This document shows, one piece after another, positions 12,501-24,713 of a DNA stretch of 64,000 nt. The position numbers and the translations under genes were made by a program. The stretch comes from Anthopleura xanthogrammica. Taxonomy: Eukaryota; Cnidaria; Anthozoa; Actiniaria; Actiniidae. The notes under the pieces are model-generated. The model was not told the origin of the DNA and made no database searches. It saw nothing but the letters and a program-made list of their open reading frames with translations. Numbering within the stretch: position 1 is the stretch's first letter; every line of letters starts with the position of its first letter. Where the stretch lies: positions 16,899,291 through 16,963,290 of the forward strand of contig OZ025206.1 of assembly GCA_964019055.1 (NCBI GenBank), written 5' to 3'.

Positions 12501-13455
12501 CGCAGCGGGAATAGTCGGTGCTATTCTTTTGATATCTGGTATTATCCTTTGTCTCCGACGAAAGTTCAAAAGACGACACCACAGCGACACGTCTGAACCT
12601 CTTCGAATCTTAAATCCTCTGAAGAAGAACTCAATCAATCGAAATAATGATCGAGGTGTACGCGCGGCGAAACAAAAGCTGAAGGAAATCGAGATGGAAG
12701 AAGATGATGAGAGTGAGAGTGAGATGGATGGACACAACAAAGACATAAAAATGAGAATGGAGGAGGAGGAAGACGAAGAGGAGATGTTTTGTAAACTCAA
12801 CAACTGGAAATCAAACTATGGTCATTCCTTGTTTAAAGATGGTAAGTCGTGCATAAGGTTGCTGCATTAGGCGAGTGCAAACCATACTGCCAACGACAGC
12901 GCTGATAAGCTAAAGAAATAGAAAACGCGCGCACGTGCTGTGCGCAGTTGTAAATCACGCTGCGGGAATTGGCAAAACACGAGGGAAGCGTTAGGAGAAG
13001 CATGACGAAACAGAAAGTGTGCGCACATGCTGTGTACTCTGATAAAGCACGCAGAGTCATAACAATTATTCTAAAATTTAAGATAAACCCGTCTAGCTCA
13101 CACAAACGTCACGCAAGGTTTTTCCTTTTATTTTCGTTTGCCGTGCGTCAAACTAGTTAGTTTCAATAGATTTTTCCATGACCACAGAACAACAGATTTA
13201 AAGCGAGGCTGGAGTAGGCAAAACAGTAAATTTATGGATAGAAAACCCAAGTCTCGACTGCGAATTAGGGAATGGTCTATTATTCCAATTAACTATTTAA
13301 CAATTAACTTTACTATTTAACCTCATTCTTTAGGTTACCAAGGAGAAACATCAGCTAATCTCAGACCTGTATCACGCGAGATTACTCTAGAAGATGAGAA
13401 AGCAGAAGTACTGGCTGAGATGCGCAGACTGTCTGATAGTTCAGACCAACTGTAA
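6530..13455 (+). CDS. discoidin domain receptor-like transmembrane protein without a kinase domain
   Basis: Nine coding exons were placed by GT-AG signals and matching phase: 6530-6611, 7727-7976, 8538-8640, 9171-9318, 10030-10370, 11188-11386, 12140-12277, 12446-12841, 13334-13455. They give 592 residues. Order: signal peptide (about 1-22, start MMMIHQYF); discoidin (F5/8C-type) domain about 29-187, with Cys in CSSPLG, GWCSAEG and the pair in ACFKVELYGC; DDR-type second discoidin-like domain about 196-374, with GLGQLVDGV and a C-terminal DFFYHGWWVLISEVEI strand; acidic juxtamembrane linker; one transmembrane helix about 434-457, followed by LRRKFKRRHH. The tail of about 135 residues is basic, then strongly acidic (EEDDESESEMD), and ends SSDQL, a possible class III PDZ ligand. 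DDR1/2 continue into a tyrosine kinase; here a stop follows and I saw no kinase motifs (GxGxxG, HRD, DFG) downstream to 18.9 kb. The start is the first of three consecutive ATGs; the other two are in frame. Presumed role: cell-surface recognition or adhesion, ligand unknown. Confidence 0.85.
7639..7690 (+). repeat. partial duplication of the exon 2 acceptor and exon start
   Basis: The segment repeats the intron 1/exon 2 junction of the DDR-like gene. TTTACTGTGTAG followed by ATTGTAGTAGTCCCTT appears here and again at 7710-7742. It then jumps to GTCCTCTACCAGTGACCC, which in the real exon lies further in (about 7785). It is therefore a duplicated exon start with an internal deletion, carrying a copy of the splice acceptor 75 bp upstream of the genuine one. 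Confidence 0.75.
8225..8507. repeat. inverted-repeat element in intron 3 of the DDR-like gene
   Basis: The ends read ATATACAGCTATTTC and GAAATAGCTGTATAT and face each other. 8225-8390 matches 2905-3057 in the opposite orientation. 8430-8507 is a further partial copy in the forward orientation. It lies in the intron just before exon 3 and has no coding capacity. Confidence 0.7.
9672..9945. repeat. tandem repeat of about 97 bp, nearly three copies
   Basis: Near-identical units, each starting with a GCGCGTATCTGCATGTAAGACG-like block (GCGCGTTTC in the third), begin at about 9672, 9769 and 9865. Each contains CCCGTATTTGCACTAG and GCGTGCATCGTATAACA. The array ends about 85 bp before exon 5 of the DDR-like gene. 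Short open frames on the minus strand here are by-products of the repeat. Confidence 0.8.
11615..11854. mobile_element. palindromic MITE of the TTGCGCGACAAG family, in DDR-like intron 6
   Basis: The left end TGCGGTAATACGAG pairs with the right end CTCGTATTACCGCA. Subterminal CAAAATCGTGCAACTTGTC pairs with GACAAGTTGCACGATTTTG. The interior holds further paired blocks around GTTGCGCGACAAGTTGC. It is related to the element at 41741-42016, with a fragment at 6306-6352. Non-autonomous, no coding capacity. Confidence 0.75.
13180..13252 (+). repeat. dispersed repeat shared with 42947-43010
   Basis: GACCACAGAACAACAGATTTA followed by GCGAGGCTGGAGTAGGC and AGTAAATTTAT closely matches 42947-43010 in the same orientation, with about one mismatch per ten bases. 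One copy lies in the last intron of the DDR-like gene and the other in the last intron of PDE1. Confidence 0.6.
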
Positions 13456-14853
13456 CTCTGCATCTCACAAATTAGAACTACTGGGCTACCTGTGGTGGTA
13501 CTACATATTTTAATCTGAAAAAGAGAGGCAAGAAGTAACAGCTGATGCTTGCTTAACGAAGAAAAGCCCTCTACAAATAAGAAGATTTTTACTTGGTCAG
13601 ATTAAGAGGATATACTACCATGGATCTGAATGACCTAGAGATATTTTTTATTGTAGAGAAAAACAACACTTTTGTGTTTGAAAGCCGCCACAAGTACTCA
13701 TCAAATTTTGATCCAATTCTCGCTGGATTTCAAGAGTTTTAATTCCTTGCTGAAGTTTAGTATCATTTTGATTCAGGTATATGATCCGAAATAAGAGCAC
13801 CTTGATCTTGATTATTCCGTAACTGTACATAACACGATATCATATTTAGAAGTGTGAGGATTTGGAGGAATTCCTAGTCAAACCAATCACAGTCTAATAT
13901 GGACTGAAGTGAATAGCAGTTAGCGTTTGTAGGCTCCCCTGACATGCTCATGCTAATAGTTAGACTAATCCCAATAATAGTGATCAATTTTTTATTACCG
14001 ATACGATTAGAGAGATTAACTAATGTGATAAAGTTGTCCTTCAGTAGCATGGTAGGGACAGTACAATTTTTTTTGAATTCAAAATGAGGCCTTTGACTGT
14101 AAAACTTATATGATAGTCTGTCTGGGCGTCATAAGAGACGTCATTAGAGATTCTTTTGCGCATGTGCATAGCTTATACAGGTGCGTAATACACGCGTCTT
14201 GGTGACCCAGCTATGCTATTTTTGTTGAAATTCTTTCATATTCTTGTAGCATCTTAGTGGTGGTTGCTCTGATCTACTGTCCTAGAATTGCTATGCATTT
14301 TTTCAGCCAAGCAACAATCTTCCGAAGAAATTTTGGTAAAACTAGGTTTCACTCAAATCAGTCAAGCCTGCGTTCATGATCTGCGTTCATGATCTGCGTT
14401 CAGTGAAACCGGGTCTGAAGCAAAATATAACATTAACTGTTTATGCTACTTGACCAGCCGAAGCCTATTTGCTAGTAAAATTATCGTGCAGATTCTAATT
14501 CAAAGACTTAAAAAAATGTGTAGTAGCAACAAAATTACATGCAACTCACCACGCAACATTCTTGGTATGCAAATGTTCCTGCATCCTCTTACCACACCGT
14601 GCGCATAAAACCTTCCCGCCTTCATTTACGAAATAGGAGTCATCCATATTCTTATATTCTTGTCTTCTTGGTGGCAAAAAATGATTTTGCGCACCGAGCT
14701 GTGAGACGTGTAGCATTTGCTCTACAACTTGTAACATAACAGTGTTCTACCACAAAGTATACTCCTGATGATCGTGCATGGTTGTTTTTTTTAATCAGTT
14801 GTAGTCTAAGTCTAACAGATAAACGTAGACATCGATTCTCTTATTTCCTTTGG

Positions 14854-15060
14854 GCCATTGTATCCTAACTAATAGTTTCTGTTAGTTCGAGACACTCACC
14901 ATTCAAATTAGCTAGAGTCTCAGCTCAAGACAGAGAGAGTGCTGTCTATTATATCAGCCATTGCACCCTAACTAATAGTTTCTGTCAGTTCGAGAAACTA
15001 ACCATTCAAATTAGGTAGAGTCTCACTTGGTGTTTCTCCCAAGACAGAGAGAGTGTTGTC
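14854..15060. repeat. tandem duplication of about 102 bp, two copies
   Basis: Two diverged copies in direct orientation start at about 14855 and 14957. Shared blocks include CCTAACTAATAGTTTCTG, ACCATTCAAATTAG and AAGACAGAGAGAGTG. Confidence 0.75.
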
Positions 15061-15340
15061 TTTTTTAGTGTTATATATGTATATATACCAAAGCAATTGA
15101 CCGCTTGTTTTCCATTGCTTACCGCGAAGTGACCTTAAATTAAGCCGCTGTAAGCAGCTATTTATGAATGAGTACGATTTTTTTTGCTTGTTAGGCATTT
15201 ATTGTGAATTTATTGTGATTCTTAACATTGTTGCTTATAAAAAAATTGATTCTAAATAATTGCTAATATAATATATGATATTAATGTTATCATTATATTG
15301 TTATTGATTACTTGTAGTAATTATAACTTATTGCGATTTT

Positions 15341-15372
15341 GAGCCGCCAATACGGGTTTATATTGGCGGCTC
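15341..15372. repeat. perfect 12-bp stem hairpin
   Basis: GAGCCGCCAATA is followed by an 8-nt loop (CGGGTTTA) and then TATTGGCGGCTC. The arms match exactly. It stands out as a GC-rich island in AT-rich sequence. Function unknown. It may be a remnant of a palindromic element. Confidence 0.7.
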
Positions 15373-18300
15373 TCTCCAAATCAAACTTACAGGAGAATCG
15401 CGATATTTATATATAATGAATTCATAGATAGTGATTTTATACTTGTAGAACACTTAGGAATATTACTGAAAATATGATGTGAACTAAAAGAAATTTTAAT
15501 ATTTTAATCCAAGCTATTTTGTAAATACTTTTTTGTATCATATTTCAAACCAATTAGCTGGCTTTTCGCGCATTAGTGATTGTCAATAAAACATTGTTTA
15601 GCGATTCAACATGCATCATTTTATCTTCGTAGCGTGTTAAGCTGGGCTTTTATATCTTGTCAATTAAACAGTTTCATACACTTGAATGCATTTTTTTGTT
15701 TTTAAATGGCTTTTCTGCACTTCAATGGTTTTTGTCCATTTTGTTATTGTGGCTTTTGTTCAACATGCGTAGCACGAATGTTTTGTTTACAACTTTATAA
15801 CAACCTCTCGGATGATCAAAGTCAGGGCTCGGTTAACTGCTCTGCATGGGATGATCATAGTCAGCGCACAGCTAACTCACGTACAGATCGAACCCTTAAA
15901 AAAACGTCTCTGGGTTGATCAAACTCAGGGCAAGGCTAAAGACACACCCAATCTCGAGTATTTTAGATAAACAACAGCAGATTTAGATATCCAGTGGAAT
16001 TATGTAATAAACAATAACAAACCGCTTGAGGCAAAAGGGGTTTCGTTATGACTCACTTGAATAATTAACTTTTCTTACAATGTATATATATGATACAGAC
16101 CTATAGAGGCTCACCCCCCCCCCCCCCCCCCCCCCATCCACCAAGTGTTTTGCCATCTTAGTCTTTACTGAATAGTTCTTTGGCTGATTTTTGGCCTTGT
16201 GCAAGGACGGAGAAGGGACATTGAGGTTCTGTTTGTGGTGGTTATTGGCGTCTGATTGTTAAGCCGTAATGCATGAATGGGATACGCTTTAGATCAACTG
16301 CGGTGAAACCCAAGCGACGCGCTAGATCACGGGGCCATGAAAACCATAAACAAAGATACTGCGAGACATGATAACAAATTTATTGTAGCCTAGAAGAGTC
16401 GACTTTGGCAGAAAAACACCCTCTTCAGCATTAGATACGGGGAAAAATATTAAAAATAGGTTAATGATAAGACCCACCACCTAAATCAATAAAATCGGGT
16501 CCCTATTTTGGACAACTGTTTTGACCTTGTCCCTTATGGTGTCCAATAAGAATAGGTTTGCCTTCACGAAAATCTGCCCACATATAACTGTTTTTGATTT
16601 CGTAATATCACTCGTAACAATTTCTGCGGCTAAAATTCTAAACTAGAATCTAGTTCCGAACAAAAAGAAAAGCGAAGCAAACACACACTATTCTTAGAGT
16701 GACACTTGCATAAGACTTGCACTCAACTTTTCTTGTCAAAGTGTATTAGTCTAGTATCTATCTATTTCACGGATTTAGTGATTTAACTCTAATACAATAG
16801 AAAACAAAAGAATTTTAGTGCAATAGTGCTAAATACGCTAACATCTGTTTTGCGGGTTTAGAGTGAAGTCACTTAACCCGCGAAATAAAAATTGCTTGAG
16901 AGAGGGGGACACTGAGACAGCTGTAATAGTCAAAAAAAAAACACAAAAGAAAACAATGGCATTTTGGCCTACAAAAGTGTGTCAGTCTAATATCTATTTC
17001 ATGGGTTTAGTGTTTTCACTCTACGAGCAGAACTGTTTATTAGAAAGAATAATGATGATTTAAATTGGCTTATTTCGCCATCTCCTTGAGGACTGAGTGG
17101 GTCAAAGAGGGAGGGGGACACTGAGACAGATGTAAAAGCACGTTTTGATCCGTGAGCCTTAACTGTGGCTGGCACTATTGAAATCCCAACCATTTAGTAA
17201 GAAATACGAACAAAAAAAAAACAAACAGAGAAGATCGTAGCTGACCAGTTACCGATCCATGCTGACTAGATTGGACCATCAACATGAAAGATAATAGTGA
17301 AAACTTGTTATTTGACGGAAAATACTTTATTTTGAATTTTTATTTTTATTTCATCCCAGTCTCACAACACTGAATATTTACCCACATTAAATATATTTGT
17401 ATAATTTGATTTATATTTAACACTTTATTGACCGGTCCTAGGGATCCAGTGCAAATAAGGCTGACACTGGTTGAAAACGTTTAATTCACGGTTTTATAGT
17501 GTTGTTCTTTGTTAATGAGTATTTTTAATATGAGTTGGACCATATTTTACCATGACTCAACAATTGCGCTAATTCTGAAACTTTCAGAAATTCAAAATAG
17601 TGACAATGGCTTAATTCGGAAGCCATTTCAGAATCACTGTGCTTTGGAAACCATTTCAGTGTTACGGAATTTCGAAATCCATTTCGTAGTCAAAGTACTT
17701 TGGCCCAAAGCTATTAGAGGGTCGCAGAACTTTGGAAACCACTCAAGAGTCACAATACCGTGTAAAGCCATTCCGTAGTCATGGTAATCTATATTCCGCT
17801 CTAGGCTATGAATGACCGAGCTCGACCTCACTGAACTAAAATAGCAGCTTTCCGCATCGCTTTATCCAAGCCAGTAAACACTTATAGAGGCGTCTGGAGC
17901 GAGCCTCAAATTAAATAACTTTGAGTAGAAAATAATTCTATTTGACAAGTAAAATAAGTAATTTTTTTGTAGGATTCTTTTGTTATACTCACGAAAATTA
18001 ACGACTTAATTCAAAACTGAAATTGGCGGGATTCTATGGCGCTTTCGGATAACGATCTATTATAATAATTATAAGACCTTTATTGGTTTCAAAGCATTAA
18101 TCCTTTCACAAAGATCCTATGTTCGTTGAGAATGAGTGATGATGGGATCTTTTTATGAATTATTTGTATTGTTCAATTCGCTAAGTAAATAGTTTTTCTA
18201 GAACAAACTATCCGAGAAATACCGCTTAAAATGAAAACTGCGTTGCTCAATTTTAATTTATATTTTCTGAGCTTTCGAATATATTTTCGAAGCTAAACAA

Positions 18301-18920
18301 TCTAGTGGATTTTGGAATTTTAAAAATATAGTGGCTCAAAAATAAAGTTTTGTTTTTGTACATAAACGAATTGGCGACAAAGTTGTGATATTATATCTTA
18401 TTTTTTTACGAACGACACTCGTAAAAATAAAAAAAAGCCTAATCAAAACTGTTTGCAGAATGTGATGTACAATAAGAAGCATTTAAAGACCTTAAAACCG
18501 CACGTTTACGATCGAGTAAGTAAGCTTGAGTGAATTAAGATATTTTAAGTATTAGAGAATTGAATTTGAATATTTAATTTGACTTATGAGATGAGCGTAT
18601 TATACGGGAACGAAAATATTGATCTTTTGAAAGAAAATTACATTTAATCTTAACGATAGATATTTCAATAATCCTGGTAAGACGGAATACAAATACCTTA
18701 AAAGGATAGATATACATGGATAAAAGTGATAGTACGCGCGATATTTGTTATGCCCTGAAATGAAGGGAAAATAAGGAAAATGAAAAGAAAAAAATGAACT
18801 GAAAGACACTAATTTTAATCCCAAGATGTCGAATAAAGAGAAATTATCGCGCGTACCATCATTGATTTTGATTCTAGCTCAGTGATTCAGTTAATTTTCT
18901 ATCTCACTGTTGGTGAGAAA

Positions 18921-20690
18921 TCAGTCCTTTTTTCCAGTCCAAAACAGTTTGACTTGCTGTTTGTAAGCTAGTTTTTCATTTCCTTCGTCGTTGACGGGTA
19001 CATAGCCTGACAAGTTCATCCAGATAGTTTTCTTGGCGTTGAGTAAAGGCGCGAAGAACAGGAAAGCGAAGAACAGCAGCAACATTACCAAGGAAAAATA
19101 CCTGAAAAAGGACATCTCGCTGTAGGACTTGATTAAGACTCCCCCGATGATCTGACCAAGACCTCTGCCTAACCCATAGTATAGACCGTGGAGGATACCC
19201 TGTAAGGTTGCACCTATCCTAGGCGGGGTACCAACATACGATACTAGGCTACTCCAGACCATTGCTTCGCAGAAGCCACTAAACAGCTCCATGGGTAGGA
19301 CCAACCACGCACTAGGGATGATCGAGAAGTAGAAGAATCGAATGGAATATGCGGCTAGACCAATAGCTATCAGGCGTATCTGACCGAACTTTTTAGTTAG
19401 GTATACAGACGTATAGTACATTGTCATGTTGGAGAGACAGTGCACGCCAACCAGCGCACTGAAGAGTGACGTAGTGGCACCAAGATCTAGCAGATGGATC
19501 CCTAGGAACGCTTCTGCCGCTCCAAAGGCAGTGCCGAGAATCAAGGAAATAACTGCAAATACAATATACTCCAAATGAGTGAATACTTCAAAGCTCTTGA
19601 ACAGCGTACATCGTTCGCCAATATGCTTGTCAGAGTCACTAAACTTGAATCTTGTAGCGACCAGTAAAGCTATGGTCATGAGCGCGGCATAAACGTAGAA
19701 GAATGGCCTGTAGATATCAAAGACTTTATTGGGGCATATATCAGTCTGTTCACCGTACTGATGTGTCACTATACTCCCAGTAATAAAGGCTGTAATCCCC
19801 CATCCTATCTCTCCCCACAGTCTCTGTTCACCATAATCAGTTGGGGTATTTCCTAGGTTCTGTAGAACAGCCACATCAGATAGGGTATTTGAAGTAGAAC
19901 CAAGTAGTTCTCCAGCGATAGTGATGGTTAGTACGACAACGAAAACCACTTTTGCCTTTTCGTACGTTCTTGGATCGAGTTTCCTGTACACATCGAAGAT
20001 CCAGTTTTGTTTCCACAAGTCGGTATTCCCTCGTTCCTTGATTTCAATATGCTTGTGAGCTTTCTGTTCCAGTTTGTGTTTACGGATAGCATTTTTGAGT
20101 ACATTTTCCTGTTTCGTCGTATGGTTTCCGTGGATATTTTGCGTTTCATTTTTTGTAACATTAAGCTTCTTGTTGACCTCGCTTAAGCAAGACATATTGA
20201 CCGGTGGTACGACAGTAACGACAAGTGCTGACACTACATATGCGAACAAAGCCACCACAAGTACAGCACGAACCTTGCTATATTTATCAGCAATAGTACC
20301 GAGTATGGGAGCACTGACAAACAGACAAAACGGTCGTATTCCTATCACAATCCCTACTAAATAAGCTGGCAGCTGAAGCGAATGTTTGAAGTACAACGCC
20401 AGGTATGGCAGTAGGGAACCCATCGCCGCAAAATAGAAGAAATAAAAGACTTTGTACACAACCAACGAACGGTCAATCTCGACTCCCGGCTTGAGATGGT
20501 CCAGCCAAGTTTCCTTTCTTGGGTTTTGAATCGTTCTCTTGGGTCTATGAGAATCGTCTTCGGCGTTAAACAGTTCGCCGTAGTTCGGCGTCTCTTCGAC
20601 TTCGAGGGGCTCGCGCTCCGTCATTTTGAAACCAGAGTTTTTATCCCGCCGTTTGAAAATTCTTCTACTAATACCATGACTATTGTTCAA
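18921..20690 (-). CDS. MFSD6: MFSD6-type major facilitator superfamily transporter
   Basis: Single uninterrupted frame of 589 residues. The hydrophilic N-terminus (about 1-75) leads into the first helix at about 79-101 (FYFFYFAAMGSLLPYLALYF), which is typical of MFSD6. An MFS loop 2-3 motif (GTIADKYSKVR) lies at about 131-141. A large loop at about 163-245 contains several N-glycosylation sequons (NMS, NVT, NET, NHT) and is expected to be outside the cell. The family motif RLWGEIGWG is at about 290-298. The C-terminal half has a further set of helices and ends in a polar tail. MFSD6 proteins are multispanning membrane proteins of poorly defined substrate, and one mouse member was described as an MHC class I receptor. 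The length is close to that of the MFSD6L form. The start could instead be Met23 (MTEREPLEV), since the first 22 residues are weakly family-like. The frame is intact with no introns. A palindromic TGACGTCA lies at 20972-20979, about 280 bp upstream of the start. Confidence 0.93.
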   Translation of the reverse strand: MNNSHGISRRIFKRRDKNSGFKMTEREPLEVEETPNYGELFNAEDDSHRPKRTIQNPRKETWLDHLKPGVEIDRSLVVYKVFYFFYFAAMGSLLPYLALYFKHSLQLPAYLVGIVIGIRPFCLFVSAPILGTIADKYSKVRAVLVVALFAYVVSALVVTVVPPVNMSCLSEVNKKLNVTKNETQNIHGNHTTKQENVLKNAIRKHKLEQKAHKHIEIKERGNTDLWKQNWIFDVYRKLDPRTYEKAKVVFVVVLTITIAGELLGSTSNTLSDVAVLQNLGNTPTDYGEQRLWGEIGWGITAFITGSIVTHQYGEQTDICPNKVFDIYRPFFYVYAALMTIALLVATRFKFSDSDKHIGERCTLFKSFEVFTHLEYIVFAVISLILGTAFGAAEAFLGIHLLDLGATTSLFSALVGVHCLSNMTMYYTSVYLTKKFGQIRLIAIGLAAYSIRFFYFSIIPSAWLVLPMELFSGFCEAMVWSSLVSYVGTPPRIGATLQGILHGLYYGLGRGLGQIIGGVLIKSYSEMSFFRYFSLVMLLLFFAFLFFAPLLNAKKTIWMNLSGYVPVNDEGNEKLAYKQQVKLFWTGKKD

Positions 20691-23600
20691 ATGTTTGTTC
20701 TGATCTCAGTTGAGAAGTTTAAACAATCCAATTCATGGTCTAAACCGAGCGGCTATGTCGTTTTTGATGTAATATTAGCCCTCACGTTCACAAGCAGGAA
20801 CAATTTCCAAGTCAGTGCTTTTGGGCAGATGTGTTTTGCTTTAAAATAAAAAATTAGCATCAAGCTCAAAGAACTCAGGAAATGAACCGTCGACCCTGAT
20901 CGATCCTTGAATACTATTGGACAACACACCCCCTAATCACTATCACTCAGCAACATGATTGACATGTCTTGTGACGTCATAATAGTATAACACTCGGCAT
21001 TGAAGTGATAATTTAATTTCGACATTTGTATAAAAATATGAACAATTTTTGTAGAAACTCAGGGGAATTAAAAAAAGGCAATCGTTTTTGAATTTTTATC
21101 AGGCCGATGAAAAACTTTCCTGCTAAGATTTCAGTAGATTGAAAATTTGGGCAAATGTTTAGCGAATATGTTAGGTGATTAGAATCTTGAGCAAATAAAT
21201 ACCATTTCCCAATGATGATCAACGAGAGAATGAAATGAATAGCTCTTGTTGTCAGGTGTTTTTTTAGCCGACTTACTTGCCTCGCGAGTGATAGGTTTCA
21301 TATCAAAATCGAATATTTAATACCTTGAACCTAAATGATTGGATTTGCTCTAGTGCTTCGACAATTCTACTAATACGAATGATATTCAGCAAGACATATT
21401 TGAATTAATTTTATGGTTCAATAAAATAAAAACTACTTAAAAAAATGATTTAAACATTGAGGGTTGAAAAACATTTTTTTACTTAACTAAGTAGAACTGA
21501 AAGAACTTGTGTAAGCGGAAAATATAAACTACAACAAATATATTTAATCTAAATTTCAAGCGACGATTTGATGCGCTTCGAATACAGAATATCGATGAAT
21601 GCCAATCGAAACGTAACCCAAAAGGACAAAATTATCATAAAATATTTGATAACAAAGGCCAAGTCGAGCGCCAAACTTCGTTGTTTTGGTCGAGCATAAC
21701 AATACAGTCAGCCAGGTGATTCTAGAGGCTTTCTTTCATCGCGGTCGAATCTTTCCTTACTCAAAATGTTCAATCTACTTCCAGTACGTGGAAATCGCTT
21801 ATAAAGGAGCTCTTTTACGCGATGAAATTTTTAGCTGAAATTTGTGTGAAGTGACGTTGCGAAATTGTTTTTTGAATAAAAGATCAGTCGAGAGCTTAGA
21901 GCGTATAACGCTTTTGTATATTTAGTTGGTGATAATCGACCATTTTTTTTTTTTGGAATTAAAATTCCGTCTGAAATACAAAAGGTCTTTTGGTTTTTTA
22001 GAATGGCTTGATGACTTGAGGAAACCAATGAAATGTGCTTCGGGGTTGCTTTAAGATATGGTTGCTTAGAGACCAGTTAGAGCAAGAAAACCTAGTTAAG
22101 AACCTTTTAGCAGCACAGGGATCCGTTGTCCCGACGTACGGGGAAAAAAATAATTCAATAAATTTCTTTCCCATTTTTTGAGTCCAAAATAATAAATAAG
22201 GTCATTGGAATCACGAGTTTTAGAAGAGATTAAGCTTCTGCTGCCCCTTTTCATACTCTAACTGTAAATAGTGTTGCTGGCCAATTGAAAATCGGTTCGT
22301 AAACAGAATTATGCCTGGAATAATAAGTGCAAATTGTTAAGGTACATCTATGACCAGATATATCTGATCTATAACAATATATAGAGGATTTAATATTGAA
22401 GAAATTATATTATTATTATATTATATATAGAAGATTATCTGCAGGTTTTTGCCGTAATATCAGACACTCTTTTAAAGCTTTGTGAAATCCCTTTACTGAT
22501 ATTTTTGAAGGAATTATCAGATGTAATGTCGGTGGAAACCCATGACAACTGTGTTGCTAACTGATCATTAGTGATTATAAGTGATTATAAATCACAACTG
22601 TGTAGTTGATGAGATCCATCTAATCGTTACTTGGTATTACCGAAGAAAGGCCTAGCTCTCCCTATACTCTAACGATACACAACTTATTATTTCTTTTTTT
22701 CTTTCTATTTGTTTCCCGTAGTGTTTTTTATTATATGAAATAGAGTGTGATATTGAGTGACATCAAAATGATAAAATTGATATCCCCACTCCCACCAGTG
22801 GCCAGTGGGGATACGATTTATATGGTGGTGTCAAATTTCGACTTTTTGCTCAGCAAGTCTCAAATTCTCCATTATTTTTCATTGAAGATTTCATGTAATA
22901 AACAGAATATCAACACTCGAAGATAAAATTCGTATCTCCGCGCGACCATGTAATATCCTCTATGTATTTATAATCATGGGAGGTGTGTAGCGTTATTGCA
23001 TTAGTTGAGTTCTGGACTCCACATCACAGTGTGAGTAGAGTTTAATAGGTCTCTCCCATAATTCGAGAATTTTTCTCCGGGTTCAAAATTCAACTTGTAC
23101 TGAACTCAGTTTCAATTCGATCATGGCGGGAATGAGCGCCACAGGTTTGTTTTAGCCACTGGCTTTTAAGTGCTTCCTTTGTTCAAACAAGGACGGTTTT
23201 CTCCCCCGCACATCTACATATTTCGTTCTTTCCTTTCGAAAATACACTTACGTCAGTAAGAGCTAACGAGTGAATGATGTCAGTACCGGGGTACGACCAC
23301 GTTTTTGAAAACCCTTTCTTATTTGGCAATCCTGGTTTGTCATCGCTCTCATCCCGCTACTTATCCGACACTTGGTTCTTTCAATAATATTATCCCTTAG
23401 GAACATTATACAAAAGATAAGAGTAAAACTAATAAGACTTTTCTTAAATATAATTGTAGTGTGTTTAAAACAAAGCATTGACTTTGGCCGAAAGAATACT
23501 GGTCTTAATTTGATAGTGTAAGGTAACACACAGAGTATCATCTAGTGCAAGATTTGCGTAAGAATAATGAACATCTGTTCTGTTCTCACATGGTTTTATG

Positions 23601-24713
23601 CCATTTCCACCGGTCCGCACAACCTCAAACACGTGGGAAGAACTGGCGGTGAGACCAATACTATCGGTACGCAATACACAAGGTATACAAAAGTTAATGC
23701 GAACATTAAATTTAATTTTAAACTCGGATGATAAAGACGATAATGAATTTTTCGTTGTCATCGGATTTCGAACTGCCAATCATTATTACTATGGTGATTA
23801 TGATAATGAAGATGGTTTCACCAGGCTGAATAGTTCGATCAATTCTCAATCGTTCGAGCCTACCAATTTGTAAATGTTAATGTTTTTTTTTCAGTGCGCG
23901 GAGTCATGTGATCAGTCATGTGATCAGGTCGATTTATTTCGAAGCGGATAAAAAGCTCAACTTTTATTTTTCCATAAAAAACAAAATATATAAACTTTAT
24001 TTTTTGACGTGGGTTTCATTTGAATGACATTTCAAACCACGTGACTATTTAGGTGAATATTTTTTTATGAAATGACAGTTTTTTGTCAGTCGAATACAGA
24101 AAGGAAAAGGAAGAAAAGAAATGAAAACATTGTTCTTGTTGCTGTGGTGCTACTAACTTCGTACTTTCGTGCAAGATCTGATTCAATTCCTAATACACTT
24201 GCGCACAGAGCACACAGGGTCAGCAGTGGTATCCCTGTTTAAATTGTGACGCAGGAGGACTAAGTAAAATAGAGTACTTTTTCCACATAACTTATTTTGT
24301 CTTACCTTCTTGAGTTCCGTATGAAGAAAAAAGATTCTTGCTAGAAAGTGTGTATTTGCAACTATTCACGATGAAAACAATAGACAATAGGCAACCTTTT
24401 ACGAATTCGTAAAATACCGCTGTGTTCCTTGACTACAGATTCATTTCCAGTATGCAGTGTTAGCCTATTCACCAACGTCATCATCAATTTCAAAAGCGTA
24501 ATTTCGCATTATAATAAAATACTGAAAAGTTTCATAATCTTGTAAAGCGTTCAAAACTACATATACTGGTCAAGTTTCAAGGCTGTAGATCATCTTGTTG
24601 CGGAGTTATGGGCGAGGAAACATGACGCGATTTTTAGTTAAAATGTATGTAGCGGCCATCTTCGTGTTCCACTGAAGGAACCAAACATGGCGCACGAAAC
24701 TTAAAAGGCTTAA

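Larger units (their letters stand above)
13456..18920. other. intergenic, no gene seen
   Basis: No frame here resembles a known protein, and no kinase exon continuing the DDR-like gene was found. Contents are a tandem duplication (14854-15060), a short perfect hairpin (15341-15372), a C run at about 16114-16135, and a duplicated GAGGGGGACACTGAGACA block near 16903 and 17112. A weak palindromic segment related to the TTGCGCGACAAG family lies at about 14520-14745. Confidence 0.6.

Noticed and set aside
13456..18920. Hidden kinase exons completing the DDR-like gene
   Set aside because: No HRD, DFG, VAVK-type or APE-type motifs were seen on the plus strand, and exon 9 ends in a clean stop.
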